Source of the DNA: Hofstenia miamia
Taxonomy: Eukaryota > Xenacoelomorpha > Acoela > Hofsteniidae
Length of the DNA stretch: 64,000 nucleotides
Assembly: GCA_900660155.1 (NCBI GenBank)
Contig: CABFPE010000030.1
Span: forward strand, 1,472,712 to 1,536,711
Direction of reading: 5' to 3'
Below, piece by piece: positions 1-11,051 of this stretch (positions are counted from its first letter, which is position 1; each line of letters opens with the position of its first letter). The position numbers and the translations under genes were made by a program. Below the pieces are notes generated by a model that saw nothing but the letters and a program-made list of their open reading frames with translations, was not told where the DNA came from and made no database searches.

Positions 1-217
1 ACATTGATTTCAAGGTCCACAAATAATCGTGAATAAATTATTTTGAAATTTCATTCTGCCTATATATCTTATAATTTTTGCAAACGGAAAATTGCAAAAA
101 AGCTCTTCACAATGAATTTTATATGTTTATGAGATCTAAGAGAGCATAATAATGAATAATATTTTACTTGCAAGCATTAGCTCATATATTATTTATGATT
201 AAGAGTAAATAAGATGT
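1..217. other. AT-rich sequence, nothing recognised
   Basis: No coding stretch, repeat or RNA gene is visible here; base composition matches the AT-rich background. Confidence 0.5.
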
Positions 218-360
218 CACTAGTGGTCCACCAGTGGTCCACTGGTGGCTATGAGTGGCTGAAATTGCTACTACTGCCACTACTTATCCACCAGTGGTCC
301 ACTGGTGGGAACTGGTGGCCGCTATGCCACTCATTCCCCACCAGTGGACCACTGGTGGTG
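218..360. repeat. Cluster of three GC-rich palindromes
   Basis: Three 21-bp near-perfect palindromes at 228-248, 288-308 and 338-358 share the arms CCACCAGTGG and CCACTGGTGG around one central base (T, T, A). Extra half-units flank them. The outer units also pair over longer inverted arms, because CCACTGGTGGCTATGAGTGG is nearly the reverse complement of GCCACTCATTCCCCACCAG. The block is clearly richer in G+C than its surroundings. An open frame of 63 codons crosses it but only reflects the repeats. It may be a transposon terminus or a protein-binding array; neither is shown. Confidence 0.8.
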
Positions 361-2037
361 GCTACATGGGGTTTTAAAAGGACCAGGATTAATCTTGATG
401 CCTGATCGATATTATTAATAATATTATTAGTACTAGAAAATAGAAGAGTGTTATTTTAATGAAAATGAAAAACAGCATTTTACATGTGTTTCTGTTGTAT
501 CTTAAATTAGGTATATTATTAGGCAAGAAGGTTTTTCTAACACATCTAGCATTGATGTTTGAATTAAAAAGAAATAATATTAAGTATAAGATAGAACATG
601 AGTTATTGCGATAACATAAATTAGGCGAAATTTACTGTCATTAAAAAATCTAAGAGAGTTTCAATTCTGTGAACATCAGACGTTGATAAGGGCGGTGTTT
701 TTTAATAATAATAAACTTCAATTAAGCTACAATACAGTAATGTAATATCCTCTACCAGGCTTTGTCATCTGGTTTCTTTATTATACTGTTATAATGAGAA
801 TGATATGTTAGCAGGTAGGGGTGTACTATACTTATACTGCTTCTCTTTTACATTATTAATTCCATTAACTGTAATTAACAGGTGATATAATGAACACTAT
901 TTAGGTGACGAAGCTCCGCAGCATTGTTTCCATTGTTGGTAACTGGGCATCCGCCTGAAGCAAACCTCCACATCCAATAACATCCACTTTTCTACATTCC
1001 AGTTGAATGAGTTCCACCTCTCAGCTCAACGATGTAGCTTATCTGTACCCTATCCTAGCACAGTGCTTACTCAATACGCAACACAACCCGACTTAGTCTC
1101 TATTTGCTAGGTGTACTGTATACTTGCAACCTGGATTGTTACTAGCTGCTTACTTAATACTGTATTTAGCCATTACCAAAATATATTGGCTTCAATAATT
1201 TAAATAAATATCTAGCAGCCTCCTACCCTGCACATAATAATTGATGGATGCTCAGTCACATCATTGGTCATGTTATAGTCATTAATTTAGATCTAAAACA
1301 ATGTAAATATAAATTCGTGGCTTGGCACAAGGAACCTTAGATTAGAAAACTTTAAAATTGATATTAAAAAATATTTTTGCATTTATAATATTAAAAAACT
1401 GAAATGGCGAGGTTATAAATTTCATAGTCCTGATTACTCTATTAATAGAAACTATCAATCGTCATAGCCCACGTTAACCACTTTTTATTTGCAAATATTC
1501 GTTGTTTTCTTTTTTTGTTTAGTTTTGTATTACTTTCTTGACGCTTTCAGAATTTGTTATCAGTATTTCTATCTATTGTTAAAATAATTGCTGAAAATAG
1601 ATTTTTCTTCCTCCTCTTCTTCTTCTTCAATACACTTTTCACGAGTTTTAATCCCATTGATTTTATTTTTGGACTGAATGAGACTTATGAAGAGATGTAA
1701 AACAGTGGTCAGAGAATGGGCATTGAGAAGTGGTGTACTCATCGTATAAATAGTTGTTTTCAGCTAGTATAATGCAATCAATTCGTGTTCTCCTCGATGA
1801 TGTCATTGGAGTAGGCAATGCTTTACTGACCAATTCTAAATTAACATTAAAATACTTTTGGTTCCAATCCCCGAAAAAGTCTAAGTCTTGAATTTGAGAA
1901 TAGGCAAGTGATAATTCGTCTTCTAGTTGTTGAAGAATATGATTAGAGAATTTCTTATGCGGACAGTAGGATACATTTAATAACTACTTTTTAAGACGTG
2001 ATACATTCAAAAGCAAGGACAACTATACCATTTCAAA
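361..2037. other. AT-rich intergenic sequence
   Basis: No gene, RNA gene or complete transposon is recognised. A TTC-rich microsatellite lies near 1608-1629, at the end of a dispersed repeat copy that is listed separately. A slightly more GC-rich stretch at about 900-1130 has no open frame of note. Confidence 0.45.
1523..1629 (-). repeat. Dispersed repeat copy with GAA-rich end
   Basis: Read on the minus strand this is a GAA run followed by GAAAAATCTATTTTCAGCAA and then a segment ending TACTGATAACAAATTCTGAA. The same order recurs at 59725-59815 (plus) and, more diverged, at 10231-10300 (plus). It is therefore a short interspersed repeat of unknown class, possibly a LINE or SINE tail. Confidence 0.6.
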
Positions 2038-2228
2038 ATGACATTTAGAAATCATCAACTTACATTTAGAAACAATCATTTTACAACTAGAAATTAAAAC
2101 CTACAAATAGAAATGGTCAATTTACTTTTAAAAATGAAAAACTACTCTTAGAATTTAGTATTTATCATTTAGAAATCATCAATAATCAAAAATAGCATTT
2201 AGAAAAGCATAGTTTACATTTAGAGAAT
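2038..2228. repeat. Degenerate short repeats around CATTTAGAAA
   Basis: The motif CATTTAGAAA and near variants recur about eight times at roughly 20-25 bp spacing, often followed by TCATCAA. This looks like an old, decayed tandem array. It lies directly beyond the 3' edge of the LINE remnant at 2233-3462. Confidence 0.5.
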
Positions 2229-2232
2229 TAAA

Positions 2233-2715
2233 TTAATTTTTAGCATTTGAAACGAATTCCCTATATTCGAAATTTTTAATACTTAGATTCTGAAAATTTA
2301 AATGTACGCAATTCAATATATTTGAGCCGGTATTCAATTTTTTGATGTATGATTCAAAATTTAAAGTCGGACCGGGATTAGTCTCAATATCATATACTGC
2401 TAATAATAGAAAAATTATGAGAGAAATAACAAATGACTTTTTTAAATCGATTATGATAGCACAAATGCGCCTGGTTGAGAAAGTTAAAGTTGTTTTTGAA
2501 TGGCGAATAGTTGAGTTATATGTATTGAAGTAAAACTGTACTGGTAAGAGCAAGGCATCCTCATTGGATTTGAATGTCGAAATAAGGAAAATATAAGTAA
2601 AAAGTAATAATTTTACTTTGAAAACAAATTTGAGTTTCAATTTGAATTTAGAATTATAGTAATTTTTCCATAGCCTGGGCGTCTGTAAACAAAAATATAA
2701 TAATTCACACGACAT
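2233..2715 (-). pseudogene. LINE ORF2 N-terminus with 2A ribosome-skipping motif
   Basis: This is a 160-codon frame. Residues 109-116 read DIETNPGP, matching the D-[V/I]-E-x-N-P-G-P core of 2A peptides, in which the ribosome fails to join the final G and P. A strongly hydrophobic run (residues 94-107, FVISLIIFLLLAVY) lies just before it, as in non-LTR elements where the N-terminal 2A region doubles as a signal sequence. After the motif comes NILNCVHLNFQNL, which resembles the start of an APE-type endonuclease (the xLNxxSL pattern); the frame then ends. The residue before D is Y where G is common. The preceding 90 residues are low-complexity and may not belong to the original protein. Confidence 0.7.
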
Positions 2716-2892
2716 AGTTAATAAAAAAGTATCTTAGCTGTTGAAGTAGATCGGTTATGATGGTGACGATGACTTCAGAGTTAGAGCAATTTGCGGTGAA
2801 TGAATTAGTAAGGCGGTGCATTGTTATAAAGTGCAGCAGCGTATGATTTATGTACCCTGGACGAGCGAGCAAGCGGGTGGTGCGGCAGGTTG

Positions 2893-3462
2893 CTAGCGAA
2901 AGGCGGCAAAACTTTCAAAGACTCTGTTATTTGTCGGCATACCTTTGAGGAATTGAATTGTGCGACAAGATGGAGGCTCGAAGAAAGATTTAATGATGGA
3001 TACCAAATTTTGCAATTCCATATTCTGTGAGAAATGAATGCCGTCTTTTGAAAAGAGACGACTGTTAACGACTATTGGACCTAAACAAAACTTTGAAAAT
3101 AATTTAAATACTGAAAATTTTAATTTTTCTGATAAGTTAGAAATAATCTTATTGACTTTTACTACTTCATTGTTGCCTTGAAGCAGGCTGTTGCAAAAAG
3201 GTGGGATTTCACTAAGAAAAATCTTAGTAGGACTAAAAATATGGTTGATTATTTTAATAAGACCAGTAAACTTATCTTCGAAGTTGGTTGGGTTCTTGAG
3301 AATGTCATTACTGCCAATTTGTACGAAGATTGTTTTAATTTTTGTTTGCGGGTAGAGTTCCAATGTCTGTTGAAGCTCAGATATGCATGCGCCGAATACG
3401 AGTGCACGGAGACCTCTTTGCTTCTGATTATGTTTTTGGATCGCGGCCAATGTGGAGGACAT
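2893..3462 (-). pseudogene. LINE ORF1 fragment, SGNH-hydrolase (esterase) type
   Basis: This is a 189-codon frame. It shows an esterase block III-like stretch (IFVQIGSNDI, around residues 45-54) with the G-x-N-D pattern, then SEIPPF, and a block V-like KDGIHFS carrying the D-x-x-H of the catalytic site. The block I serine motif (GDS) is not seen in the open frame, so the 5' part is lost. Esterase domains of this kind occur in ORF1 of CR1-clade LINEs and are thought to act on lipids or to aid RNP formation. The 3' neighbour is the 2A-bearing ORF2 piece of the same element. This is a decayed protein and not a host enzyme. Confidence 0.7.
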
Positions 3463-3470
3463 TATTATTA

Positions 3471-4186
3471 TATTTTATATAATGGATATGGGTTAAGAAT
3501 AACGTAACACAATGGTAATATAACTACATGGAGAGAAGCATCAACTGATAAAATAACTAAATGAAAAACAAAATTTTACAATTTTAAAGCAGTTTTAATT
3601 GCGAACGCGCATGTATTGCAATTGAAGAGCAGCTGGATGAGAAGATGTGCTATGCTGTATGAACCTAGACATTCAGCCCTTGGGAGCTTTGCTGATCTGT
3701 TCCAAAAAGTTTAAATTTATTACTATCAATTAACCAAGAAGAATTTTCGTGATCATTTGTAAGTCATGCTTCGGACACTCCAGGGACAAAGTTTGAGCCA
3801 ATTTCTTGTACGAATTGTTTGTCTTCATTATTTTTTGAAGAATGTATTTTTTGAAGAATGTATTCAAAGAAGGCTTCCTTAATGGTGGTAAAATTACAGA
3901 ATCCTTGTAGCAACACATAAATCCTTCTCAAAAGGATGCGTTAATTACTATAATCAGCTATGGTATGCATATTGATTACATATGTACTGAAAAGAAGGAG
4001 AATTTCAGAGAAATGTTCAACATTAAATTCAATCATTTTTCCCGTGTAGACATGTCCAGGCTGTTTAAGGCTAATCTAGAATTGATTTCATTATTGAATT
4101 GCAATAAGACTAAATCAAATAAAAATAAAATAATCAACATTATAAAATGAAAATCACCAAATTTACGATTTTATTAATAAGAAACG

Positions 4187-4238
<52 letters not shown>

Positions 4239-5250
4239 AATTTATTGAACTTCATGTAGAAGAAGCTATGAGGGGATGGGATTAGAGGAGATGCGCCTAC
4301 AAGCAGAAGACTTGATTGGCTATTGAACTCATCAACTGTATTAATAGCAATAGCAATTACCGCAGTTGCCAACCTCATCAACGCCAATATCATCCAATGT
4401 GATGAAAAATTTCTATAATTCAACTACCAAAAATTTAAAAGCCATAAGTCAATTGTAGTATTGTATTTTGTAATGTTTTAGTATTGTTCTATATACACAA
4501 ATAAGGACTCCTCTATAATGAACGTGTAAATGCACGAAGCACTTAGAATGCACAACTGAAAAGGCCGGAAAAACATTCTTTATGTTAAAACACAATATTC
4601 TTTTTCATACAACTGCCTCAGTTAAAATTAACCTCATTCGCGCTGATGTTCTTGGCATTTTTATGTATGCCTGCTTTTAATGGTGTCCAAAATCTACTCT
4701 TCTGTTGAAATTGCTCGTTCCTTTCGCTGGGTATTCGAAGTAAGAATGTTACCTTCAGTTTTGCAACTAACTTCGGATTTAAGGAGTTAAATTAAACTTA
4801 ATAAGAACATGCAGATAGAATTAAAGAAGAATGAATATCCAAATAATTTCAAATCTTGACATAATAAGAAATCATTAGAAGAACAAAAGTTCAAAAACAA
4901 ACTAATTATGAACATTGTTTTAACATCGAATATAGAGGATTCCACAATTAAAAAATGATCAAAGAACTAAGAAAAAACATCAATAATTAAAGAAAAAGTT
5001 TGATTTATACATAGCAATGAGAAACTATGACCTAAGTTCAAATTTAAATCAACAACCGAGGAAATCAATAAATCTAATATAATTTACCAAACAAAATGCA
5101 CCCTTTGGGGAAGATCATATTAGTTTTCTAGTAGACACCTATCAAGAAGAATTCAGGAACATGAAACCAGTTTTAGTATATCTAATCATCTAATGAAATG
5201 CGGACAAAAATTTGAAAAAAAATTTACACTCAGACATCAAGTTATTTAAA
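3471..5250. other. AT-rich sequence, no gene recognised
   Basis: Short open frames exist (for example 3730-3918 minus, 3965-4150 plus, 4163-4423 minus) but none matches a family I know. An (AT)n microsatellite lies at about 4191-4236. A small direct duplication of GAAGAATGTATT occurs near 3837-3862. Confidence 0.45.
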
Positions 5251-5405
5251 AATCAGACGAGAACCTTTTGATGTATATCATTTGATATACGTCAAAAAGA
5301 TGCTCGTCTGAACGCACATCGTTCAAATTGACGCACAAACAGCTTGCATCTTTTTGACGTAGTTCAAAAGATTCTCGTCTGAACGCACATTATTCATTTG
5401 AACGA
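5251..5405. repeat. First cluster of CTCGTCTGAACGCAC repeats
   Basis: Two direct copies of CTCGTCTGAACGCAC lie at 5303-5317 and 5374-5388, each preceded by a CAAAAAGAT-like stretch. An inverted copy (CAGACGAGAACCTTTTGATG) begins at 5254. The same unit, extended by ATCGTTCAAATT, recurs at 6642-6807, 1.3 kb away, just before a LINE. It may be a detached LINE 5' UTR or the end of a foldback-type element. Confidence 0.7.
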
Positions 5406-5800
5406 GTAGTAATTAACGATTTTGTTTTGGGGACAGATTGTCTCAAGTAGCCGTGAGTCTTAAAATACGAGGATTTTGAAGCTCAACAATTTTAACTTCA
5501 AAATGAACCCTGACGATATTGAATTTAAATGTTCCAATTTTTTTAACAAAAGGCAGTTATTCCTTTCAATGAAGGAATATTGATTTTTCACAAATTTTGC
5601 TACTGAATTGTCAATATATTTTACATGCGTGTAGAACTAATTAAAATTACTTATAAAACAGAATTCAAGCATGTATTGAAATTTAATTATATTGTTCAAT
5701 TGTGTAATTACAACGAAACTTTTAGGACCTCGCGAAATCAACATTTTGTGAGTCGGTTCGGTTTGGTTCACATAAAATACTGCGATATCAATTGTATATT

Positions 5801-5836
<36 letters not shown>

Positions 5837-6639
5837 CATATTTAAAATGGAATAGTAATTACAAATATGAATGCGTTTTAGTGAAATTCGTTTCTGATAA
5901 AAATGGAATTTTAAGTCATTCCATGGAACAATGTTTAATATCACCAGTATATTAAAGCTTATAAATGTATAAATTGCTTATCCAATGGAACGGACCTTTC
6001 GGCATCGAGGAATAAATTAAAAGGATTGAATTTCATAATTATGATTTTTTTCATTGCAAGAAAATAAATACACCTTAATACGAATGAGCATATTTTGTAA
6101 ACCTGATTTTTTAAAAAAAATCTGTAAGTAGCTCGTTTTTTTTTACGACAACATTTTGTGGGCTAATCAGCCATATAATTGTAGCTGTATTATTAATAGA
6201 ATTTTCTTAAGAAATTTTGTAATTTTCTAAACTGCTATATCTTACGCCTCAAACAGAAGTTTTCTTACAGCAAGTATTGACCCGCGGACTTGCACACAAT
6301 ACACAGCCTACTTTTAAATAATGTACTGATCAAAATTTGAGGCAAGATACCACGTTATCAGTATTTTTCGGTATTGTGATAACATAGCGGTATACCGCCG
6401 GGCTCTAGAAACTTCAAACAGGTAATTTCGTTTTTTTGAACAATCAGTAATTAATTACTTATTCTAGGCAATATTGTATAACAATATCCATAGAATTAAA
6501 CATCCAATCAAATTCGTTTTTGATTATAATGTTTTGAATCAGTAATTGAGGTGTTGATTATAATCTTCTCAGTGCTAGAAAAACACTATTCCTATTAAAC
6601 TTAATTGCTGAATAATCAAGTGGCAGTGCATCAAAATAA
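5406..6639. other. AT-rich sequence between the two repeat clusters
   Basis: No coding region is recognised. An (AT)n microsatellite lies at about 5805-5833. The stretch is bounded on both sides by the CTCGTCTGAACGCAC repeats, with the outermost units inverted relative to each other. Confidence 0.4.
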
Positions 6640-6807
6640 TGCTCGTCTGAACGCACATCGTTCAAATTATCATACATCAAAAAGACGCTCGTTTGAACGC
6701 TCCCAAATTTTGATAGATGCATCAAAAAAGCATACATCAAAAAGATGCTCGTCTGAACGCACTTTCATCAAAAGATGCGCATCAAAAGGTTCTCGTCTAA
6801 ACGCACC
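6640..6807 (+). repeat. Second cluster of CTCGTCTGAACGCAC repeats
   Basis: Exact copies of the 15-bp core start at 6642 and 6749; variants start at 6688 and 6793. Each is preceded by CATCAAAA, so the unit is about 28 bp with irregular spacing. The LINE ORF1 reading frame opens directly after the last unit, which fits an iterated LINE 5' UTR or promoter. The core also shows up in the cluster at 5251-5405. Confidence 0.7.
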
Positions 6808-6810
6808 TTA

Positions 6811-7515
6811 ACAAGTACTGATATTTCAAATGTTACTCAAGATATTTTTAAAGAAATTAGAAAAATGTTCCCAAATAAGAATAATGAACTTGTTTTTGCT
6901 AGTGAATCTAAAGCTGATGTTTAGGTTATTAAGAATATTATCGGGAAAAATAAGTCTTATAATTTTGTAGAATACAAAAAGATTGCACCTAAGCTAAAAA
7001 TTCTAAATGTACCGAGGTTTTTTTTGGAAAACTTAAGTGCACCTGAAATCAAAGAAAAAATATTAGTTGAAAACCCAAAGTTGCAAGATTTGTGTGGTTT
7101 AAATGATTCAATGTTTGAAATATTATTTACTAAGATTAACGGATATAGCAAAACCTCAATTATTTTCGTCAAAGTATCCCCAAAAGTACGGAAATTCTTT
7201 CTTGACAACAGCATACATATTGGTCTTCAGATGTGCAAGGTCAGTGAACATTTTTATGCACGTATGTGTTCTAACTGTGGAATGTATGGACACTCAAGAA
7301 ATAAGTGTTCAAGAAAATCACATGTTTGCATGATCTGTGCAGACAATCACATATATACAAATTGTCCAAATAAAAACAATCCTTGTAAATATAAAAGTGT
7401 AAATTGCAGCACTTCATACCCTGAGAAATGTAATCATTCTACTTTTTCGAAAGTTTTTCCTATATATTTGTCTAATATTAAGGTAATAATCCAGAGAACA
7501 GAAACTGATGATTGA
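6811..7515 (+). pseudogene. LINE ORF1, gag-like with three zinc knuckles
   Basis: The frame runs from about 6811 with one stop near 6922; the open part from 7024 encodes 163 residues. Its C-terminal half carries CSNCGMYGHSRNKC (CxxCxxxGHxxxxC), then CMICADNHIYTNC (CxxCxxxHxxxxC), then a third Cys/His cluster ending CNH. This triple knuckle after a K-x-L-x-V-P-x-F domain is typical of the nucleic-acid-binding ORF1 of Jockey- and CR1-like LINEs, which coats the element RNA. ORF2 follows in the same direction after about 150 bp. Confidence 0.8.
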
Positions 7516-7659
7516 CTAACACAATTAGAAAACGTACATCTTCACGATTCTTACCTAATTAAGTCTAATTTAAAAAATTACACAACTCCTTTCATACCAA
7601 GTGAGGCATGTCAAAGTAACAATATTTATAATTATTCACCTTCCTTAAAACTAGAAGCT

Positions 7660-10181
7660 CCAATGATTTTAGTTCTTAATTGTAGATCTCTAAGAAACAT
7701 AAAAGATTGAAATTCCTTATTAATGGATATTCTCACATATGAAATAGATGTCTGCATAGTTAGTGAACATTGGTTTGATTGTGAAATATCTGAAAGTTAT
7801 CCTCAACTGGCTGGATATGTTTGTTTTAGAAAAGATCGGGAAATTTCGAATAAAATGCACAGAGGTGGTGGTGTATGTATTTATGTTAAAAGCAATATTG
7901 AAAGTAATCTCGTAATATTTACTGAAGCAATTAATATAGAATTATTGTGGTTCAAAATACTGTTTAATAAGAAATTAATGTATATTGCCGTATTGTATAA
8001 TCCACCAAATTTAACGGTTGGTAAGAAAAATGAAGTGCGAGATTGTATCTCTTATTGCATCGAAAATTTAATTTTAAGTAACCAGGCATTATTTTTGATT
8101 ATTGGTGGTGACTTTAGTGATCTCAATGTTGATGAGCTGTCAATTTCTATATGTATGACAAAACTCAATAATAAAAATACAAAAAAATTAAGAAACCTAG
8201 ATAACGTTATAACCTCTCATCCTAATTTATATAAAAATTGTTATACATTTCAAGCTAGGGTTTCTACTGATCATCTTGGATTAATAGCAGAACCTTCACT
8301 TATAACAGGTATAGAAAAAGTGACAATTCCATTTCAAATTATTAATGGAAAAATATTCAAAAACTAACCTGTTTAATGTATAATATAAATTTTGAAGAAT
8401 TTGAGGAAATTATACGATACGATATTGATGAAGGGACTGCATTATTTTGTAAGACGATCAAGAGTTGCATTGACAGAACATGTCCAATCATTAATGTTAA
8501 AATGACAAACAAGTATTCAACTTTCATGACTCCGCAAATTAAATATTTATTGAGAAAAAAAGAAGAAATTAATGCGTAAAAAACAATTTCATAGAGCAAA
8601 TGAAATGTTTGAAAGAATTAATAAAGATATTAAAAGAAGTATTTCAAGGAAAAATCCAAAAAAATGGTGGGCTTCTGTAAATCAACTTATGGGACGCAAT
8701 ACACTATCAAAGATGAATAAAGAATTTGATGCAAATGATATCAACAAAATGTTTACTAATATATCAAATGATTTGAACTACAAACAACCTAGAACTCCTA
8801 GTATAGATAGTGAAGAGATTCCAACCCTAACAATGCATCAAGTATATCATGCATTGAAAAGTGTCAAAAAAACATCAACAGGATACGACGGAATACCATA
8901 TTGGTTTATTAAAAAATTTTCGTATATAATTACACCAATACTTCATTATATATTTATGGAGTCGCTAAGAATTGCTAAATTCCCGAAAATTTGGAAAACC
9001 TCTATAATAATACCAATTCCAAAATCACAACCGGCAAAAATACATAATTTAAGACCAATTAGCATCACTTCAATATTGTCAAGAACTTTTGAAAAGCTTG
9101 TATTTAATTTTCATATCAAAATATCTACAATAATCATTTAAATATAAATCAGCATGGATTCCGAACAAATTGAACAACAACAAATGCTGTTATTGAACTG
9201 CAAAATCGAATTCTGCTATACAAAAATGAAAATTATGATTATGTAAGATTAATCAGCCTTTTACAATGTAAATCACTACAATTTATTTGAAAAATTAAAC
9301 AATGTAACACATTTAAATCCGTACATCATTAATTGGTTTGATAGTTTTATTGGGAATAGACAACAAATGGTTAACTATAATAACAGACTTTCGGATATGG
9401 AAAAGATCAACAAAGGTATTCCTCAAGGCTCCGTTTGTGGCCCATTTCTGTTCAATATATGTATTGATTCTTTAAATTGTGACTCTTTAAATATTAGAAA
9501 TGGTTCTATTATTAAGTATGCTGATGATACACTGATTTGTCTTCCAACTCTTGAAAATTTAGACTTAACACACTCAATTAATGATAATATCAAATCTTGG
9601 TATGAAGAAAACAAATTTGAAATTATAGAAAGACGCTGGAAATGATTATACCATTGAAGAGAAAATTTGTTGATAATATATCTAAAATTGATTGCTATTC
9701 CTCAGTAACAACAATGAAATATCTTGCATTTACCATAAATAACAAGCTTTCATTTAAAAAACATATTGCTCAAGTTTTTAAAATAACAATGAGAAATTTC
9801 TATATAATATTAAAAGTAAAAAGATTTTTAAATCAAGATGAAACTGAAATTTTATTTAATTCTCTAGTTAGCTCTATTATAACTTACGGCATACAAGTAT
9901 ATGCAGGTCAATCAGAAACACCTTTATCTAAACTTAACAATATATACAAGAAAGCGTTTAAATACAAACTTATTACTAAAAAAATAAATATTTTTAACAT
10001 TAAAGCAAAGGACAAAGCATTACATCAACACATTGAATACTCTCAAAAACATCCACTAATACAATTCATTAGCAAAAGAACTGAATACGCTACATTAAAA
10101 TTAAGAAAAACAATCCACCGAAATTATTCTCATCAAAGACCATATTACTCATGTTATTATTTTTATTTTTTAGTTTTGTAG
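7660..10181 (+). pseudogene. LINE ORF2, APE endonuclease plus reverse transcriptase
   Basis: The endonuclease begins at LNCRSL (about 7677) and continues with IVSEHWF (the catalytic E), GGGVCIYV, GGDFSDLN (GDxN-like) and STDHLGL (the terminal H). The reverse transcriptase has NLRPISITS (finger), KGIPQGSVCGP (motif B region, about 9410) and KYADDTLI (catalytic YADD, about 9515), then a thumb with SYLAF-like and ITYGIQVYAG segments. Breaks: a stop in the second line of the endonuclease, shifts near 8370, 8575 and 9640, and a badly damaged stretch at 9142-9366. It acted in target-primed reverse transcription when whole. Confidence 0.85.
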
Positions 10182-10230
10182 TTTGTAGTGTAGTTTACTG
10201 TATTGTAAGCTTAATTATAGTTTATTATTA

Positions 10231-10305
10231 TTATAGATTGAAGAAAAATCTGTATTCATAAATTGTTTGAATATCTAGAAATATTGATAAGTTCTGGATC
10301 CGGTC
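10231..10305 (+). repeat. Dispersed repeat copy after LINE tail
   Basis: GAAGAAAAATCTGTATTCAT and the following 40 bp resemble the repeats at 1523-1629 (minus) and 59725-59815 (plus). Here it directly follows the TTA-rich tail of the LINE, so the repeat may be an insertion at the tail or a shared 3' end. Confidence 0.5.
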
Positions 10306-10830
10306 AGGTTAAAACTGGTCCAGTCCAGTTAAAGAATTCTATATTTTTATTTTCAAAATTTATTGATTGCAATTATTGCAGCGTTACAAAACAATACAAA
10401 TTGTGGCAAAGGAATGCAAGGGGTTCCCAAATCTAGCCTTAATTGACATTTTGCTATTCAAATTATGGAATTACAATATTACAGACACTATTTGAAAAAA
10501 ATTATCAAATTTTGAAGAAATTATTGCAAGGAATACATGTTTGAATTCGCATTGTTGTTGCTAGACTATATTGCTATTAGAATCATTTACATGGTTCTAA
10601 ATTTCTTATTCTATTTTACGTAACTACATTCATTTCCTTCATTATATTTTGATAGATTTGTGTTCATTTTCATTGGTTTGTTTTATAAAAACTTCATGTT
10701 AAAAATCAAAATGACGCTATATGTATATATATATATATATATTGTTAGCACAGGAATTTACCAATTTCATTTTATGACAAAAATAGAATATATTTTTGTC
10801 GTTAATTTGAATATGATGCTAATTTTAAAG
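10306..10830. other. AT-rich sequence, nothing recognised
   Basis: There is an (AT)n run at about 10720-10741. No convincing coding region is seen. Confidence 0.45.
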
Positions 10831-11051
10831 ACCTGGTTAAGATAAGAAGAAATCCGATCCTGTTTAAGCATATTGGGACGCACAGCACAACTGATAGTGC
10901 AAATTTTGCTATTAGCCTGGAAAAGCACCGCTCATATAGTTACATTTATGAACCTCATGAAACAAAAAAAACCAAACAGAACCTTCTTCCAGCGTCACTA
11001 ATTAGAAAAAGTGCTGACGAAACAATATTTACATTCACTGGCCAAAAGTGA
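10831..11051 (+). other. Possible terminal exon of an unknown gene
   Basis: A frame open for about 74 codons without an early ATG runs from an AG acceptor-like site (TTTTAAAG, 10823-10830) to TGA at 11049-11051. Its residues (for example NPILFKHIGTHSTTDSANF) have a balanced composition and the DNA is less AT-rich than its flanks, as in a real exon. I recognise no domain, no partner exon was found, and no family is proposed. Confidence 0.22.

Larger units (their letters stand above)
2233..3470 (-). mobile_element. CR1-like LINE remnant with esterase ORF1 and 2A-headed ORF2
   Basis: On the minus strand the order is an ORF1 piece of SGNH-esterase type (2893-3462), then an ORF2 start holding a 2A motif (2368-2391), then the first residues of an APE endonuclease domain (CVHLNFQNL). 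The rest of the endonuclease and the whole reverse transcriptase are missing, so the element is cut at its 3' side. That is unlike ordinary 5' truncation during insertion and suggests a later deletion. A second copy of the same family lies at 25684-29640 (minus). Assignment to the CR1 group rests on the esterase ORF1 plus 2A arrangement, which is known from CR1-type elements. Confidence 0.75.
6808..10260 (+). mobile_element. Near full-length but damaged LINE (Jockey/CR1 group)
   Basis: The element shows an iterated 5' region, a gag-like ORF1 with three zinc knuckles, an ORF2 with APE endonuclease and reverse transcriptase, and a TTA-rich 3' end at about 10200-10228. The two reading frames carry several stops and frameshifts (for example a TAG near 6922 in ORF1, and ORF2 split into at least five frames between 7660 and 10181), so it is not autonomous. 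Order and spacing are otherwise those of an intact element of about 3.4 kb. The TTA-rich tail is followed by the dispersed repeat copy at 10231. Confidence 0.85.

Noticed and set aside
218-360. CRISPR-like array
   Set aside because: Units are palindromic, only three, without constant spacing, and the genome is clearly eukaryotic.
4163-4423. Minus-strand frame ending in Tyr-Ile repeats
   Set aside because: Half of it is translation of an (AT)n microsatellite; the rest has no recognisable domain.
6605-6811. 68-codon frame with repeated SKRCSSER-like text
   Set aside because: Translation of the CTCGTCTGAACGCAC repeat cluster, not a protein.
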